Below are positions 1-8,130 of a stretch of DNA of 64,000 nucleotides, piece by piece. The stretch covers positions 124,001 to 188,000 of the forward strand of contig NZ_CAMLJQ010000002.1 of NCBI RefSeq assembly GCF_946480305.1. Reading direction: 5' to 3'. A program made the position numbers and the translations under genes. Under the pieces are notes generated by a model. That model was not told the DNA's origin and did not search any database. It was given only the letters and a program-made list of their open reading frames with translations. Position 1 is the stretch's first letter. Each line of letters starts with the position of its first letter. The stretch comes from an uncultured Caldimonas sp. GTDB lineage: Bacteria > Pseudomonadota > Gammaproteobacteria > Burkholderiales > Burkholderiaceae.

Positions 1-234
1 CCTTCGGCGCGCGCCAGGCAGCATCGCCACCTCGGCGACCTTGCGCACGCCCTTCACCGCCGACACCGCCGCGCGCACCTCGGCATAGCCGCCCCGGTGC
101 AGCGCAGGGGCTTCGAGATAGATGTACGGTGGATCGACCTCGACCGCCACCACGTCCAGCGAGCGCTCGGCGAGCACCGCGAGGATTTCCTGGGCGATGC
201 CGACGCGGTCGACAAAGTGAACCTGCAGACGCAT
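1..234 (-). CDS. TyrR/PhhR-like sigma-54 activator, N-terminal part only
   Basis: Reading from ATG at 234 down to the window edge gives 78 residues beginning MRLQVHFVDRVGIAQEIL. This resembles the N-terminal ACT domain of TyrR/PhhR, with the usual D-R-x-G-I-x-x-E-I-L start, then a V-x-x-x-E-V-D-P-P segment, and a second helix ending in V-x-x-V. TyrR/PhhR proteins sense aromatic amino acids through this domain; the PhhR branch activates sigma-54 promoters. The PAS, AAA+ and HTH parts would lie beyond position 1 and cannot be seen. The gene diverges from dadA, whose leader carries a sigma-54 element and TyrR-box-like repeats, which fits a local activator. An unrelated ACT-domain protein is the main alternative. 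Confidence 0.72.
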   Translation of the reverse strand, partial: MRLQVHFVDRVGIAQEILAVLAERSLDVVAVEVDPPYIYLEAPALHRGGYAEVRAAVSAVKGVRKVAEVAMLPGARRR

Positions 235-237
235 GGC

Positions 238-274
238 TGTACGGCTTTCGTGACGTTGTATTGATTTCGTGACA
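238..274. promoter_or_regulatory. Two tandem TyrR-box-like 18-mers
   Basis: Sites at 238-255 (TGTACGGCTTTCGTGACG) and 257-274 (TGTATTGATTTCGTGACA) are direct repeats one base apart, identical at 13 of 18 positions. Each keeps the G and C separated by 14 bases that define TyrR boxes (TGTAAA-N6-TTTACA). They lie just upstream of the TyrR-like start codon at 234, so autoregulation is likely. That they bind this regulator is inferred. Confidence 0.5.
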
Positions 275-301
275 GAAGTGTAGGGTTCGAATCTCCGCAG
301 G

Positions 302-325
302 TTTTGCGGTACTTTCCCTGCAAAA
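302..325. promoter_or_regulatory. Inverted repeat TTTTGC-N12-GCAAAA
   Basis: A perfect 6-bp dyad (302-307 and 320-325) lies midway between the divergent TyrR-like gene and dadA, in an AT-richer stretch than its surroundings. It could be a second regulator site. It does not match the TyrR box spacing, and no regulator can be assigned to it. Confidence 0.3.
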
Positions 326-348
326 GCGACAGTCATGCACCGCAGGCC

Positions 349-366
349 TGTACAGAATTCGAGACA
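349..366 (+). promoter_or_regulatory. Third TyrR-box-like 18-mer upstream of dadA
   Basis: TGTACAGAATTCGAGACA keeps the TGTA-N10-GACA layout of the tandem sites at 238-274 and the 14-base G-to-C spacing. It sits about 80 bp upstream of the sigma-54 -12 element at 440-444, a normal position for an enhancer-binding protein site. It is the best candidate activator site for the dadA operon. Confidence 0.5.
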
Positions 367-428
367 CACGCAGTTGAGGCCGAGCTTTCCGCACCGTTAA
401 GTCGTTGATGCAGAAGGTTTTCCATGGC

Positions 429-444
429 TGGCACCCGTTTTGCA
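429..444 (+). promoter_or_regulatory. Sigma-54 promoter for dadA operon
   Basis: TGGCAC-CCGTT-TTGCA matches the sigma-54 consensus (TGGCAC-N5-TTGCW) and has the obligatory GG-N10-GC spacing. The predicted start of transcription is near 455, leaving a leader of about 40 bases before the dadA ATG at 494. The divergent TyrR/PhhR-like gene supplies a plausible enhancer-binding activator. Confidence 0.75.
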
Positions 445-493
445 CAGGCTGCGCGCCGCCCGTATGGCGGAGTCATCACCACGGAGCATCCCC

Positions 494-1747
494 ATGCAGG
501 TTCTGGTTCTCGGCAGCGGCGTGATCGGCGTCTCGATCGCCTACTACCTGGCGCGCGACGGCCATCAGGTCACGGTACTCGACCGCCAGCCGGCCCCCGC
601 GATGGAAACCAGCTTTGCCAACGCCGGCGAGGTGTCGCCCGGCTACTCGGCGCCGTGGGCCGGCCCCGGCGTGCCGCTGAAAGCCATCAAGTGGCTGCTG
701 ATGCACCACAGCCCGCTGGTCATCAAGCCCACGCTCGACCCCACGATGTGGCGCTGGTGCCTGGCGATGCTACGCAACTGCACCGAGGCACGCTACCGCA
801 TCAACAAGAGCCGCATGGTGCGGCTGGCCGAATACAGCCGCGATTGCCTGCGCCAGCTGCGCGAAGAAACCGGCATCCGCTATGACGAGCGCGCGCAGGG
901 CACGCTGCAGCTGTTTCGCACGCAGAAGCAGCTCGACGGCGTGGGCAAGGACGTCGAGATCCTGCAGCAGTACGGCGTGCCCTACCAGGTGCTCGACCGC
1001 GCCGGCTACCTGCTCTACGAGCCCGCGCTCGCGCAGGTGAAGGAAAAGTTCGTCGGCGCCTTGCGCCTGCCCGGCGACGAAACCGGCGACTGCTTCCTGT
1101 TCACGCAACGGCTCGCCGAGATGGCGCGCGAGCTGGGCGTGAAGTTCGAATTCGGCGTGAACATCGAGCGCATCGTGCAGGCCGGCGGGGCCGTGGCCTC
1201 GGTGCACACCGACCGCGGCGACCTGCGGGCCGACCGCTACGTGCTCGCGCTCGGCAGCTATTCGCCGCTGCTTGCCGGGCCGCTCGGCATCGAGCTGCCG
1301 GTGTACCCGGTCAAGGGCTTCTCGATCACGGTGCCGATCACCGAGGCGCAGCACGCGCCGGAGTCGACCATCATGGACGAGACGCACAAGGTCGCCGTCA
1401 CGCGGCTGGGCGATCGCATCCGCGTGGGCGGCACCGCGCAGCTGTCGGGCTACAACCTCGACCTGGAGCGCGGCCGGCGCGAGACGCTGGAGTTCGTCGT
1501 CACCGACCTGTTCCCGCGCGGCGGCGACGTGGAGCGCGCCGAATTCTGGACCGGCCTGCGCCCGATGACGCCCGACGGCACGCCCATCCTGGGGCGCTGC
1601 AAGCTCGACAACCTGCTGCTGGCCACCGGCCACGGCACGCTGGGCTGGACCATGGCCGCCGGCACGGGCCGCGTGATGGCCGACCTGATCGGCGGCAAGA
1701 CGCCGCAGATCGACATGGAAGGCCTGGGCGTCGACCGTTACCGGTGA
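494..1747 (+). CDS. dadA: D-amino acid dehydrogenase DadA
   Basis: This 417-residue FAD enzyme oxidises D-alanine and other D-amino acids to 2-oxo acids, passing electrons to the respiratory chain at the inner membrane. The N-terminus carries the Rossmann dinucleotide motif GSGVIG (residues 7-12). It is followed by the DadA-typical ETSFANAG and SPGYSAPWA segments. The C-terminal [10 protein letters not shown] and [10 protein letters not shown] blocks close the FAD site. Length is close to E. coli DadA (432). I chose ATG 494 because GGAG lies just upstream at 483-486; the open frame extends further but has no better start. It is the first gene of an operon with the alanine symporter and racemase, under a sigma-54 promoter. 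Confidence 0.93.
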   Translation: MQVLVLGSGVIGVSIAYYLARDGHQVTVLDRQPAPAMETSFANAGEVSPGYSAPWAGPGVPLKAIKWLLMHHSPLVIKPTLDPTMWRWCLAMLRNCTEARYRINKSRMVRLAEYSRDCLRQLREETGIRYDERAQGTLQLFRTQKQLDGVGKDVEILQQYGVPYQVLDRAGYLLYEPALAQVKEKFVGALRLPGDETGDCFLFTQRLAEMARELGVKFEFGVNIERIVQAGGAVASVHTDRGDLRADRYVLALGSYSPLLAGPLGIELPVYPVKGFSITVPITEAQHAPESTIMDETHKVAVTRLGDRIRVGGTAQLSGYNLDLERGRRETLEFVVTDLFPRGGDVERAEFWTGLRPMTPDGTPILGRCKLDNLLLATGHGTLGWTMAAGTGRVMADLIGGKTPQIDMEGLGVDRYR

Positions 1748-1799
1748 CGCCCCGCCTCCCGCGCACACACTGATTCATCACAACAAAGGAGACTTACTC

Positions 1800-3266
1800 A
1801 TGTCGCTGTCCGACATCGTCAGCGCCGCCAACGGCGTGATCTGGAGCCCCGCGCTCATCTACCTGTGCCTCGGCGTGGGCCTGTACTTCTCGCTGCGCAC
1901 GCGTTTCATGCAGGTGCGCGGTTTCGGTCACATGCTGCGCCTCATGTTCAAGGGCAAGGCGTCGGCCTCGGGCGTGTCGTCGTTCCAGGCGCTGGCGATG
2001 TCGCTGTCGGGCCGTGTGGGCACCGGCAACATCGCCGGCGTGGCCACCGCGATCACCTTCGGTGGCCCGGGCGCCGTGTTCTGGATGTGGATGGTCGCCT
2101 TCCTGGGCGCCTCCACTGCCTATGTCGAGTCGACGCTCGCTCAGATCTACAAGGAGAAGGACGACCAGGGCCTGTACCGCGGCGGGCCGGCCTACTACAT
2201 CGAGAAGTGCATGGGTCAGAAGTGGTATGCGTGGATCTTCGCAGTGGCCACCGTCATCGCCACCGGCCTGCTGCTGCCTGGCGTGCAGGCCAACAGCATC
2301 GCCTCCGGCCTGGCCACCGCCTGGGGCGTGGACACGGCGGTGAGCGCGGCGGTCATGGTCATCCTGCTGGGTTTCATCATCTTCGGCGGCGTCAAGCGCA
2401 TCGCGCTGTTCGCCGAGATCGTGGTGCCTTTCATGGCCCTGGCCTACATCCTGGTCGCACTCGTGATCGTGCTGCTCAACATCGGCCAGGTGCCCGCCAT
2501 GCTGGCGCTGATCTTCAAGAGCGCGTTCGGGCTGGAAGCAGGCTTCGGCGCGGTGCTCGGCCTGGCCGTGCAGTGGGGCGTGAAGCGCGGCGTGTACTCG
2601 AACGAAGCCGGCCAGGGCACCGGCCCGCACCCCGCGGCCGCCGCCGAGGTGGAGCACCCCGCGCAACAGGGTTACGTGCAGGCGTTCTCGGTGTACGTCG
2701 ACACGCTGTTCGTGTGCTCGGCCACCGCCTTCATGCTGCTGTCAACCGGCATGTACAACGTCAAGGCGCCGGACGGCACGATGCTGTTCAACGGCGTGCC
2801 CGGCATGGAGGCGGGCGCGGGCTACACGCAGGCGGCCGTCGAGTCCGTGCTGCCCGGCTTCGGCGCCACCTTCGTCGCGCTTGCGTTGTTCTTCTTCGCG
2901 TTCACGACCATCGTTGCCTACTACTACATGGCCGAGACCAACATCGCCTACATCAACCGCAAGGTGCATCGGCCGTGGCTGAGCTTCTTGCTGAAGATCT
3001 GCATCATGGGGGCCGTGACGTATGGCGCAGTCAAGAGCGCCAGCCTCGCATGGGACCTGGGCGACGTGGGTGTCGGCCTGATGGCATGGCTCAACATCAT
3101 CGCCATCCTCATCATCCAGAAGCCCGCGCTCGTGGCGCTGAAAGACTACGAGCGCCAGAAGAAGGCCGGCCTGCAGCCCACCTTCGACCCCGAGCAGCTC
3201 GGCATCCGCAATGCGCAGTTCTGGGTCGAGCGTCGCAACGAAGCCAAGCAGCGCAAGGCACGATGA
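1800..3266 (+). CDS. Alanine/glycine:cation symporter (AGCS family)
   Basis: This 488-residue polytopic inner-membrane protein belongs to the sodium:alanine symporter family. It is recognisable from SGRVGTGNIAGVATAI in an early helix and GVKRGVYSNEAGQGTGPH in the middle, both AGCS signatures. About ten hydrophobic helices are visible. AAAGGAG lies about 8 bases before the ATG. It follows dadA by 52 bases, and its stop overlaps the racemase start (ATGA). It would bring L- or D-alanine into the cell for racemisation and oxidation by its neighbours. The family assignment is firm; the exact substrate is inferred from context. Confidence 0.93.
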   Translation: MSLSDIVSAANGVIWSPALIYLCLGVGLYFSLRTRFMQVRGFGHMLRLMFKGKASASGVSSFQALAMSLSGRVGTGNIAGVATAITFGGPGAVFWMWMVAFLGASTAYVESTLAQIYKEKDDQGLYRGGPAYYIEKCMGQKWYAWIFAVATVIATGLLLPGVQANSIASGLATAWGVDTAVSAAVMVILLGFIIFGGVKRIALFAEIVVPFMALAYILVALVIVLLNIGQVPAMLALIFKSAFGLEAGFGAVLGLAVQWGVKRGVYSNEAGQGTGPHPAAAAEVEHPAQQGYVQAFSVYVDTLFVCSATAFMLLSTGMYNVKAPDGTMLFNGVPGMEAGAGYTQAAVESVLPGFGATFVALALFFFAFTTIVAYYYMAETNIAYINRKVHRPWLSFLLKICIMGAVTYGAVKSASLAWDLGDVGVGLMAWLNIIAILIIQKPALVALKDYERQKKAGLQPTFDPEQLGIRNAQFWVERRNEAKQRKAR

Positions 3267-4372
3267 GCACCCGAGCCCAGACCAACGCAGGGGCGTGGCT
3301 GGAGATCCGGCTCGACGCCATCTGCGGCAACTGGCACCTGCTGCGCCGCCGCGCCGGCAGTGCCACCTGCGCAGCCGTGGTCAAGGCCGACGCCTACGGG
3401 CTCGGCGCCGCGCAGGTCGCGCCCGCGCTCTACCGCGCCGGCTGCCGCCACTTCTTCGTCGCGCACCTCGACGAAGGCATCGCGCTGCGGCCGCTGCTGG
3501 AGCGTGATGCCACGGTGTACGTGCTGCACGGCTCCACGCCGGGGGCCGAGCCCGAGTTCGTCGCCCACGGCCTGGTGCCGGTGCTCAACAGCCTGCAACA
3601 GCTGGACGCCTGGCGCCGGCTGGCGCAAGGGCTGGACCGCGAGCTGCCAGCCGTGCTGCAGGTGGACACCGGCATGTCGCGCCTGGGGCTGCCTCCGGCT
3701 GAGGTGGCTGCGATCGCGGCCGATGCGAGCCGCCTGCAGGGCGTGTCGCTGCAGCTGGTGATGAGCCACCTCGCCAGCGCCGAAGACCAGGCCGCGCCGC
3801 TCAACACGCAGCAGCTCGAGCGCTTCCGGGCCGCGCTGCCCCGGCTGCCGCTGGCACGTGCCAGCCTCGCCAATTCGTCCGGCATCTTCCTCGGGCCGGA
3901 CTACCACTTCGATCTCGTGCGCCCCGGCGCCGCGCTGTACGGCGTGGCGCCGGTGCTCGGTCAGCCCAACCCGCTGCAGCCGGTGGTGCGGCTGCGCAGC
4001 AAGGTGCTGCAGCTGCGTCATATCGAGCCGGGCACGGGTGTTGGTTACGGCCACGCGTGGACGGCCCCGCGCCCGTCGCGCATTGCCACGCTCGCCACCG
4101 GCTATGCCGACGGCTGGCTGCGCAGCCTGAGCAACCGCGGCGAGGTCGAGTACGAGGGCCAGCGCCTGCCGGTCGTCGGCAAGGTGTCGATGGACACGAT
4201 CACCGTCGACGCAACGGCGGTGCCGGAAGGCCGGCTGCACGAAGGCTCGCTGGTGGACCTGCTCGGCGACCGCCTGGGCGTCGACGAAGTGGCCCGCGCC
4301 GCCGGCACCATCGGCTACGAGGTGCTGACCAGCCTGGGCGCCCGGTATGCGCGCAGCTACCTGGGTGGATGA
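3263..4372 (+). CDS. dadX: Alanine racemase, catabolic type
   Basis: This 369-residue PLP enzyme interconverts L- and D-alanine. The PLP lysine is K41 in VVKADAYGLG. The RPGAALYG block and the VGKVSMDTI motif near the second active-site region are intact. The start overlaps the symporter stop by four bases, so translation is probably coupled. Cotranscription with dadA indicates the catabolic paralogue (DadX role: L-Ala to D-Ala for DadA) rather than a dedicated cell-wall alr. Sequence alone does not separate the two, and a biosynthetic racemase could lie elsewhere. Confidence 0.9.
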   Translation: MSTRAQTNAGAWLEIRLDAICGNWHLLRRRAGSATCAAVVKADAYGLGAAQVAPALYRAGCRHFFVAHLDEGIALRPLLERDATVYVLHGSTPGAEPEFVAHGLVPVLNSLQQLDAWRRLAQGLDRELPAVLQVDTGMSRLGLPPAEVAAIAADASRLQGVSLQLVMSHLASAEDQAAPLNTQQLERFRAALPRLPLARASLANSSGIFLGPDYHFDLVRPGAALYGVAPVLGQPNPLQPVVRLRSKVLQLRHIEPGTGVGYGHAWTAPRPSRIATLATGYADGWLRSLSNRGEVEYEGQRLPVVGKVSMDTITVDATAVPEGRLHEGSLVDLLGDRLGVDEVARAAGTIGYEVLTSLGARYARSYLGG

Positions 4373-4400
4373 GATGGCTGCGCGGGTGGGGTGACCGGCT

Positions 4401-4844
4401 TCAACCGTTCTTGAACAAGCCCCGGTCCACCATGCGGCGCATGCGTGCCGAGCGGGCACCGGGCTTGTGGACGCCGCTGTCGAGCGGCGGCGGCAAGGGG
4501 GGCGCGTCTTCCGCCGGCGCGCTTCGCGGCATGTCGTCGAGCGGCTTCGGCGAGCCGGCCTCGTCGATCACGTCCATCAGCACCGGCACGCTGCGCAGCA
4601 CGGCCGGCGCGCGCGGTGGCTCGCCGACGGCCTGGGGCGGCGGCGCAGGCGCTGCGGTCGGCGCCTGCATGCGCACCGCCTCCCACACCAGCCCCGACGC
4701 CGCCAGCTGCCGCATGCGCTCGCCCTGCCCGTGGGGGCTTTCGATGGCGCGCAGGCTGGCGTACAGCTCCGGGTAGATGTTGCTGTCGATCTCGACCTGC
4801 AAGCGCATCACCGGCATCGACTGCTCCTGCCCCGAGCGGTCCAT
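4401..4844 (-). CDS. ParR/StbB-like small DNA-binding partner of the ParM-like protein
   Basis: This 147-residue protein has two parts. Residues about 13-60 look like a ribbon-helix-helix: a short strand (MRLQVEID) followed by two helices around ELYASLRAI and GERMRQLAASGL, as in plasmid StbB/ParR adaptors. The rest is a proline/alanine-rich linker ending in a basic tail (SARMRRMVDRGLF). The ATG at 4844 overlaps the TGA of the upstream actin-like gene (TGATG), so the two are translated together, as in parMR pairs. Assignment as the adaptor rests on fold guess, size and position rather than strong sequence identity. A TTG one codon upstream was not chosen. Confidence 0.5.
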   Translation of the reverse strand: MDRSGQEQSMPVMRLQVEIDSNIYPELYASLRAIESPHGQGERMRQLAASGLVWEAVRMQAPTAAPAPPPQAVGEPPRAPAVLRSVPVLMDVIDEAGSPKPLDDMPRSAPAEDAPPLPPPLDSGVHKPGARSARMRRMVDRGLFKNG

Positions 4845-5977
4845 CAACCGCCTTCGGCCATCGCCTCGCCGATCATCTGAAAGCCGCGCACGTTGGCCGC
4901 CATCGATTCCGGCATCACGAACACCGGGATCGCCGGAAAGCGGCGTTTCAGCACATCCTGATAGCGCCCCGGGTGGCCGCCCACCAGCACGATCAGGTCG
5001 ATGATCTCGTGCGCGTCGCGCAGCCCGTCGATCATGCGGTTCAGCGAGTCTTCGATCACGCTCATGATCTGCGGCTCGTACTTGCTCAGGTCGTGCGCCA
5101 CGCCGCTCAGCTTGACCGGCTGCTGCTGGCGCAACGCCTCGTTGATGCGCGGCGCCACCGCCGGGCCCAGCGGGCGGCCGATGTCGGCGGCCAGCGATTC
5201 CTGCACCGCCCGGATCACGCGGTGCCGCCCGGCGTCGGACGCGGCCCCGCTGGCGCGCGGGTTGATGCTGCCTTGCTGGATCAACAGCCAGTCGAGCGTG
5301 TGCTCGCCGGGGTCGACCACCAGCACCGAGAGGTCGTCGAGTTCATCGGCCGACGCCAGCGGCTGCAACGCGCCGCCGGTGTCGCGGATGACCTGGTTCA
5401 GCTCGTCCAGGTGGTCTTCCAGCGCCGCATAGCCGCCCATCGGCTGCGCCTGCACGATCACCTTGCGCACCTCGATCGTCTTGCCGTCGCCGATCTCGAC
5501 CACGCGCTGGTAGGTGTCGCGCAGATGGTCGCGCCGCTTCGCATCGTTGTACTGGTTCACCGGCAGGCCCAGCACGAGCACGTCGATCGCCGTGTCGCCT
5601 GCCTCGGCCATGTAGCGCAGCGCGCCCTTGGTCAGCGCCTCGTAGATCGCGCCCTTGTAGAACTCGTCGGTCACGTCGCGCCCGAAGCTGCCGCCGGCCT
5701 GCGCCAGGCCCACGTCGCGACCCACCTCGTATTGCGCACCGTTGGCCGGCACGTCGAAGGTGTCGCGCCGGCGCGTGCTGAGACTGCGCACCGCGCTCAC
5801 GTCGGCCGGGATCGCCATCGACGGAAAAGACGAGAACGTGATGCCGCCTTCGGCCGGCAGGCTGAACTTCACCAGCCCGAAGCCGACGTCGATGGCGCGC
5901 ACCACGGGCAATGTGTCGGGGGAACGGTCGTTCTGTTCGCGGGGAACCTCCCGCAGCTTGTGGTTGGATGGGGCCAT
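4844..5977 (-). CDS. ParM/StbA-family actin-like ATPase
   Basis: This 377-residue protein has the actin-fold nucleotide motifs of ParM/StbA: phosphate-1 AIDVGFGLVKF (D30), phosphate-2 LVVDPGEHTLDW, and the adenosine motif IVLVGGHPGRY near the C-terminus. ParM proteins polymerise to push plasmid copies apart, with ParR bound at a centromere. ATG 5977 is preferred over GTG 5983 because GAGG lies at a good distance only from the ATG. It is coupled to a ParR-like gene downstream. No plasmid replication gene or iteron array is visible, and the neighbours look chromosomal, so its cargo is unclear. The 140 bases upstream show no obvious centromere repeats. Confidence 0.78.
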   Translation of the reverse strand: MAPSNHKLREVPREQNDRSPDTLPVVRAIDVGFGLVKFSLPAEGGITFSSFPSMAIPADVSAVRSLSTRRRDTFDVPANGAQYEVGRDVGLAQAGGSFGRDVTDEFYKGAIYEALTKGALRYMAEAGDTAIDVLVLGLPVNQYNDAKRRDHLRDTYQRVVEIGDGKTIEVRKVIVQAQPMGGYAALEDHLDELNQVIRDTGGALQPLASADELDDLSVLVVDPGEHTLDWLLIQQGSINPRASGAASDAGRHRVIRAVQESLAADIGRPLGPAVAPRINEALRQQQPVKLSGVAHDLSKYEPQIMSVIEDSLNRMIDGLRDAHEIIDLIVLVGGHPGRYQDVLKRRFPAIPVFVMPESMAANVRGFQMIGEAMAEGG

Positions 5978-6069
5978 GGTCACCTCGTTTCAGTTGCGCA
6001 GCGCCATGCGGCCCTGCGGGGGGACGACAGCAGCAGGGCGAGCAAACGGGATGCCGTAGGGGTTTGCGC

Positions 6070-6108
6070 GGGGCGCAGCGGGCAAGGCGATTGCATACGC
6101 TGCGCCCC
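6070..6108. other. 10-bp stem-loop between RNA-repair and ParM genes
   Basis: GGGGCGCAGC (6070-6079) pairs perfectly with GCTGCGCCCC (6099-6108) around a 19-base loop. On the minus strand it follows the HD-Pnk stop at 6119 without a U-run; on the plus strand it is followed by a T-rich stretch. It could weaken read-through from the RNA-repair genes into parM or protect a 3' end. Confidence 0.45.
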
Positions 6109-6118
6109 CTTTCTTTCC

Positions 6119-7258
6119 TCAGGTCAGGTACGACACGGCATGCGCCTCGGTCGACAACGGCGGCTCCCACTTGAACACCATCGCCTCCAGCGCCTTGTTC
6201 GAGAGCGACGTGTCGCGTTTTGCATTGCGTTGCAGCAACTCCGCGCGGGGCCGCTCCAGGTAGACCACCTCCACCTCGGCGGCGTAGGCGTACAGCAGGT
6301 CCAGCGTCTTGTCGCGCATCTGCTGGCTCAGGTGCGTGGCGTTCCATACAAAGGGCTCCTTGCCGCGCAACAGGCTTTTGGCCTTGTCGATCGCGTGGTG
6401 CGCCGCCATGCCTTCGTTCTGCCCGTGCTTGAGGCCCAGCTCCTCGCGCGCATCGTCGAACGACACCACCGGCCACCCCGTGCGGTGCTGCGCGACCCAC
6501 GTGTTCTTGCCCGAGGCCGGCAGCCCGCACATCACCGTCACGCGCGAGCCCGGCTCCTGAAAAAGCGCGTAGTCGGGGTGCACGTCGGCGCCACGGAAGT
6601 AGCTGATCCGGGTGTGCGCATCGACGAAGGGTCGAGGCGTGCCGTAGCAGCCTTCGTCGCGCGCCAACTCCCGGAACAGCTCGATGTTGTCGAGCGCCCG
6701 CTGCTGGTCGGGGCACATTCGCCCGCGCATGTCGGCCTCGGCCAGCAGCGCGAGCAGCGGGAGGCTCACCTGCCATGACAGCTCCCTCACGATGAACTCG
6801 GGCAACTTGCCGCGGCGCGAACCTTCGAGCGCGAAGAAGGGCACCTGGTGCACGGCAATGAGCCGGCAGATCGCCTCACGCACCTCGAAGGGCGCGTGGG
6901 CATGCCACAGCGCCACGCGTGCATCGATGGCGCCCTTGCGCGAATGCCCCGGCTGGCCGATGGCGCCGGTGACCGGGTCGATCACGGTGGTGCTGTGTTT
7001 GGCCACATCGTGCAGCAGTGCCGCGAGGAACACCACCTCCTGATCCGCCCTTGAAGCCGCTCGGTACGCCGGCAGCGACAGGAGCGCCTCCACCACCATG
7101 CGGGTGTGCGTCCAGACATCGCCTTCCGCGTGGTACACGGGGTTCTGCGGCGTCCGCTTGGCAAGTTCGAGCGCGGGAAACGCCTCGAGGCAGGCGTCGA
7201 AGTCGACCGCTTGCCCTGCCTGCGCCGGCACCAGGTGCCGGATGTCGTTCCAGTTCAT
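6119..7258 (-). CDS. HD-Pnk: HD phosphoesterase plus 5'-OH polynucleotide kinase
   Basis: This 379-residue two-domain end-healing enzyme starts with an HD domain (residues about 30-200), with metal ligands H43, H51 and the H83-D84 pair in LLHDVAKH plus GHSRKG. A P-loop kinase follows (about 238-379), with Walker A GLPASGKN (245-252), catalytic-type SFDDAR (266-271) and an arginine-rich lid (ERPRAELLQR). Known HD-Pnk enzymes remove 2',3'-cyclic or 3' phosphate and phosphorylate 5'-OH ends, making broken RNA ready for ligation. Its ATG overlaps the ligase TGA (ATGA), so the two are translated together. It is unrelated to the T4 Pnkp fusion order. Confidence 0.85.
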   Translation of the reverse strand: MNWNDIRHLVPAQAGQAVDFDACLEAFPALELAKRTPQNPVYHAEGDVWTHTRMVVEALLSLPAYRAASRADQEVVFLAALLHDVAKHSTTVIDPVTGAIGQPGHSRKGAIDARVALWHAHAPFEVREAICRLIAVHQVPFFALEGSRRGKLPEFIVRELSWQVSLPLLALLAEADMRGRMCPDQQRALDNIELFRELARDEGCYGTPRPFVDAHTRISYFRGADVHPDYALFQEPGSRVTVMCGLPASGKNTWVAQHRTGWPVVSFDDAREELGLKHGQNEGMAAHHAIDKAKSLLRGKEPFVWNATHLSQQMRDKTLDLLYAYAAEVEVVYLERPRAELLQRNAKRDTSLSNKALEAMVFKWEPPLSTEAHAVSYLT

Positions 7259-8130
7259 TTTCTTGCTCCTTGCAGGGGTTGCCGCACGGTGTGCAGGCCC
7301 AGGTCTTCCCACGTCACCAGCGGCCGGGGGGCATAGAGGTCGACACCCTCGGCCAGCTGGTTGGGCAGGATGGGCCGCTGGCTGTGATGCGAGCCCGAGT
7401 CGAGGATGGCCTGCACGAAATCACTGCGCACCCACTTGTAGCGGCCTTCGACGTGCGCGGCCGACTCCGTCTTGGCATACAGCCCTTCGGCCAGGTCCGA
7501 CAGGTCGGTCTGCCTGTGCACCAGCGCCAGCGACTGGCCTTCGCGCTGCACGGCGTGCTCCAACTGCTGGCGCCACGCGGTGCTCTTGGCCAACGACGGT
7601 CGCACGAACTGGCGCAGCTCTTTCACTGTGCGCGGCATCGGCCCCTCGTAGAGCACCGGCACCGAGACGATGGCACTGCCGTCCAGCAAGGCGCGCCGCG
7701 CCGCCGTCGAGAGGAAACGCCCTTCGCGTCGGTCATAGATGTCGAATTCGAGGAAGTACGCCGGCAGCCGGTCATACCAGCACGAGTGCTTGGCATAACA
7801 CCATTCGCCGTACATCACGAACCGGTCTTCGAGGCGCGACAGCAGCTCCGCCTCGTGCGCCGCGGCCCACGGCTTCAGCAGGTTGAACTGCCTCTCGCTG
7901 CCCCCGCCCGTCAGATAGTGGCCGCGCGACTGCAGCAGCAACTCGCCGCCGGAGGTGAACGAGATCGCGCAGTTCGCGCCGTCGAGCTTTTCTTCGAGCA
8001 CGACGTATTGCCCGGCCAGCGAAGCGAGCCGCACCTGGTCGGACGCGTCGTCGCCCTCCTGCAGGCGCGAGCCTTCGAGGTGCGCCGTGCGCGGGTACTT
8101 CAACAATGGAATGGAATGCGTGTTTTTCAT
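7255..8130 (-). CDS. ATP-dependent RNA ligase
   Basis: This 291-residue nucleotidyltransferase has the RNA-ligase signature: motif I EKLDGANC with K48 as the AMP-accepting lysine, motif III around MYGEWCYA, motif IIIa AYFLEFDIYD, motif IV EGLYAKT and motif V YKWVR. It would seal 5'-phosphate/3'-OH RNA ends made by the overlapping HD-Pnk downstream. ATG 8130 is used; an in-frame GTG at 8148 would add six residues, and neither has a strong Shine-Dalgarno. Paired ligase/HD-Pnk operons are known in scattered bacteria. The natural RNA substrate here is unknown. Confidence 0.87.
   Translation of the reverse strand: MKNTHSIPLLKYPRTAHLEGSRLQEGDDASDQVRLASLAGQYVVLEEKLDGANCAISFTSGGELLLQSRGHYLTGGGSERQFNLLKPWAAAHEAELLSRLEDRFVMYGEWCYAKHSCWYDRLPAYFLEFDIYDRREGRFLSTAARRALLDGSAIVSVPVLYEGPMPRTVKELRQFVRPSLAKSTAWRQQLEHAVQREGQSLALVHRQTDLSDLAEGLYAKTESAAHVEGRYKWVRSDFVQAILDSGSHHSQRPILPNQLAEGVDLYAPRPLVTWEDLGLHTVRQPLQGARK

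Noticed and set aside
278..300. GGTTCGAATCTC resembling a tRNA T-loop
   Set aside because: The flanking stem has mismatches and no acceptor, D or anticodon arms can be drawn around it.
1865..3262. Long plus-strand frame over the alanine symporter, fused to the racemase
   Set aside because: It is the racemase frame left open by high GC; the real racemase starts at 3263 and the symporter frame is clearly coding.
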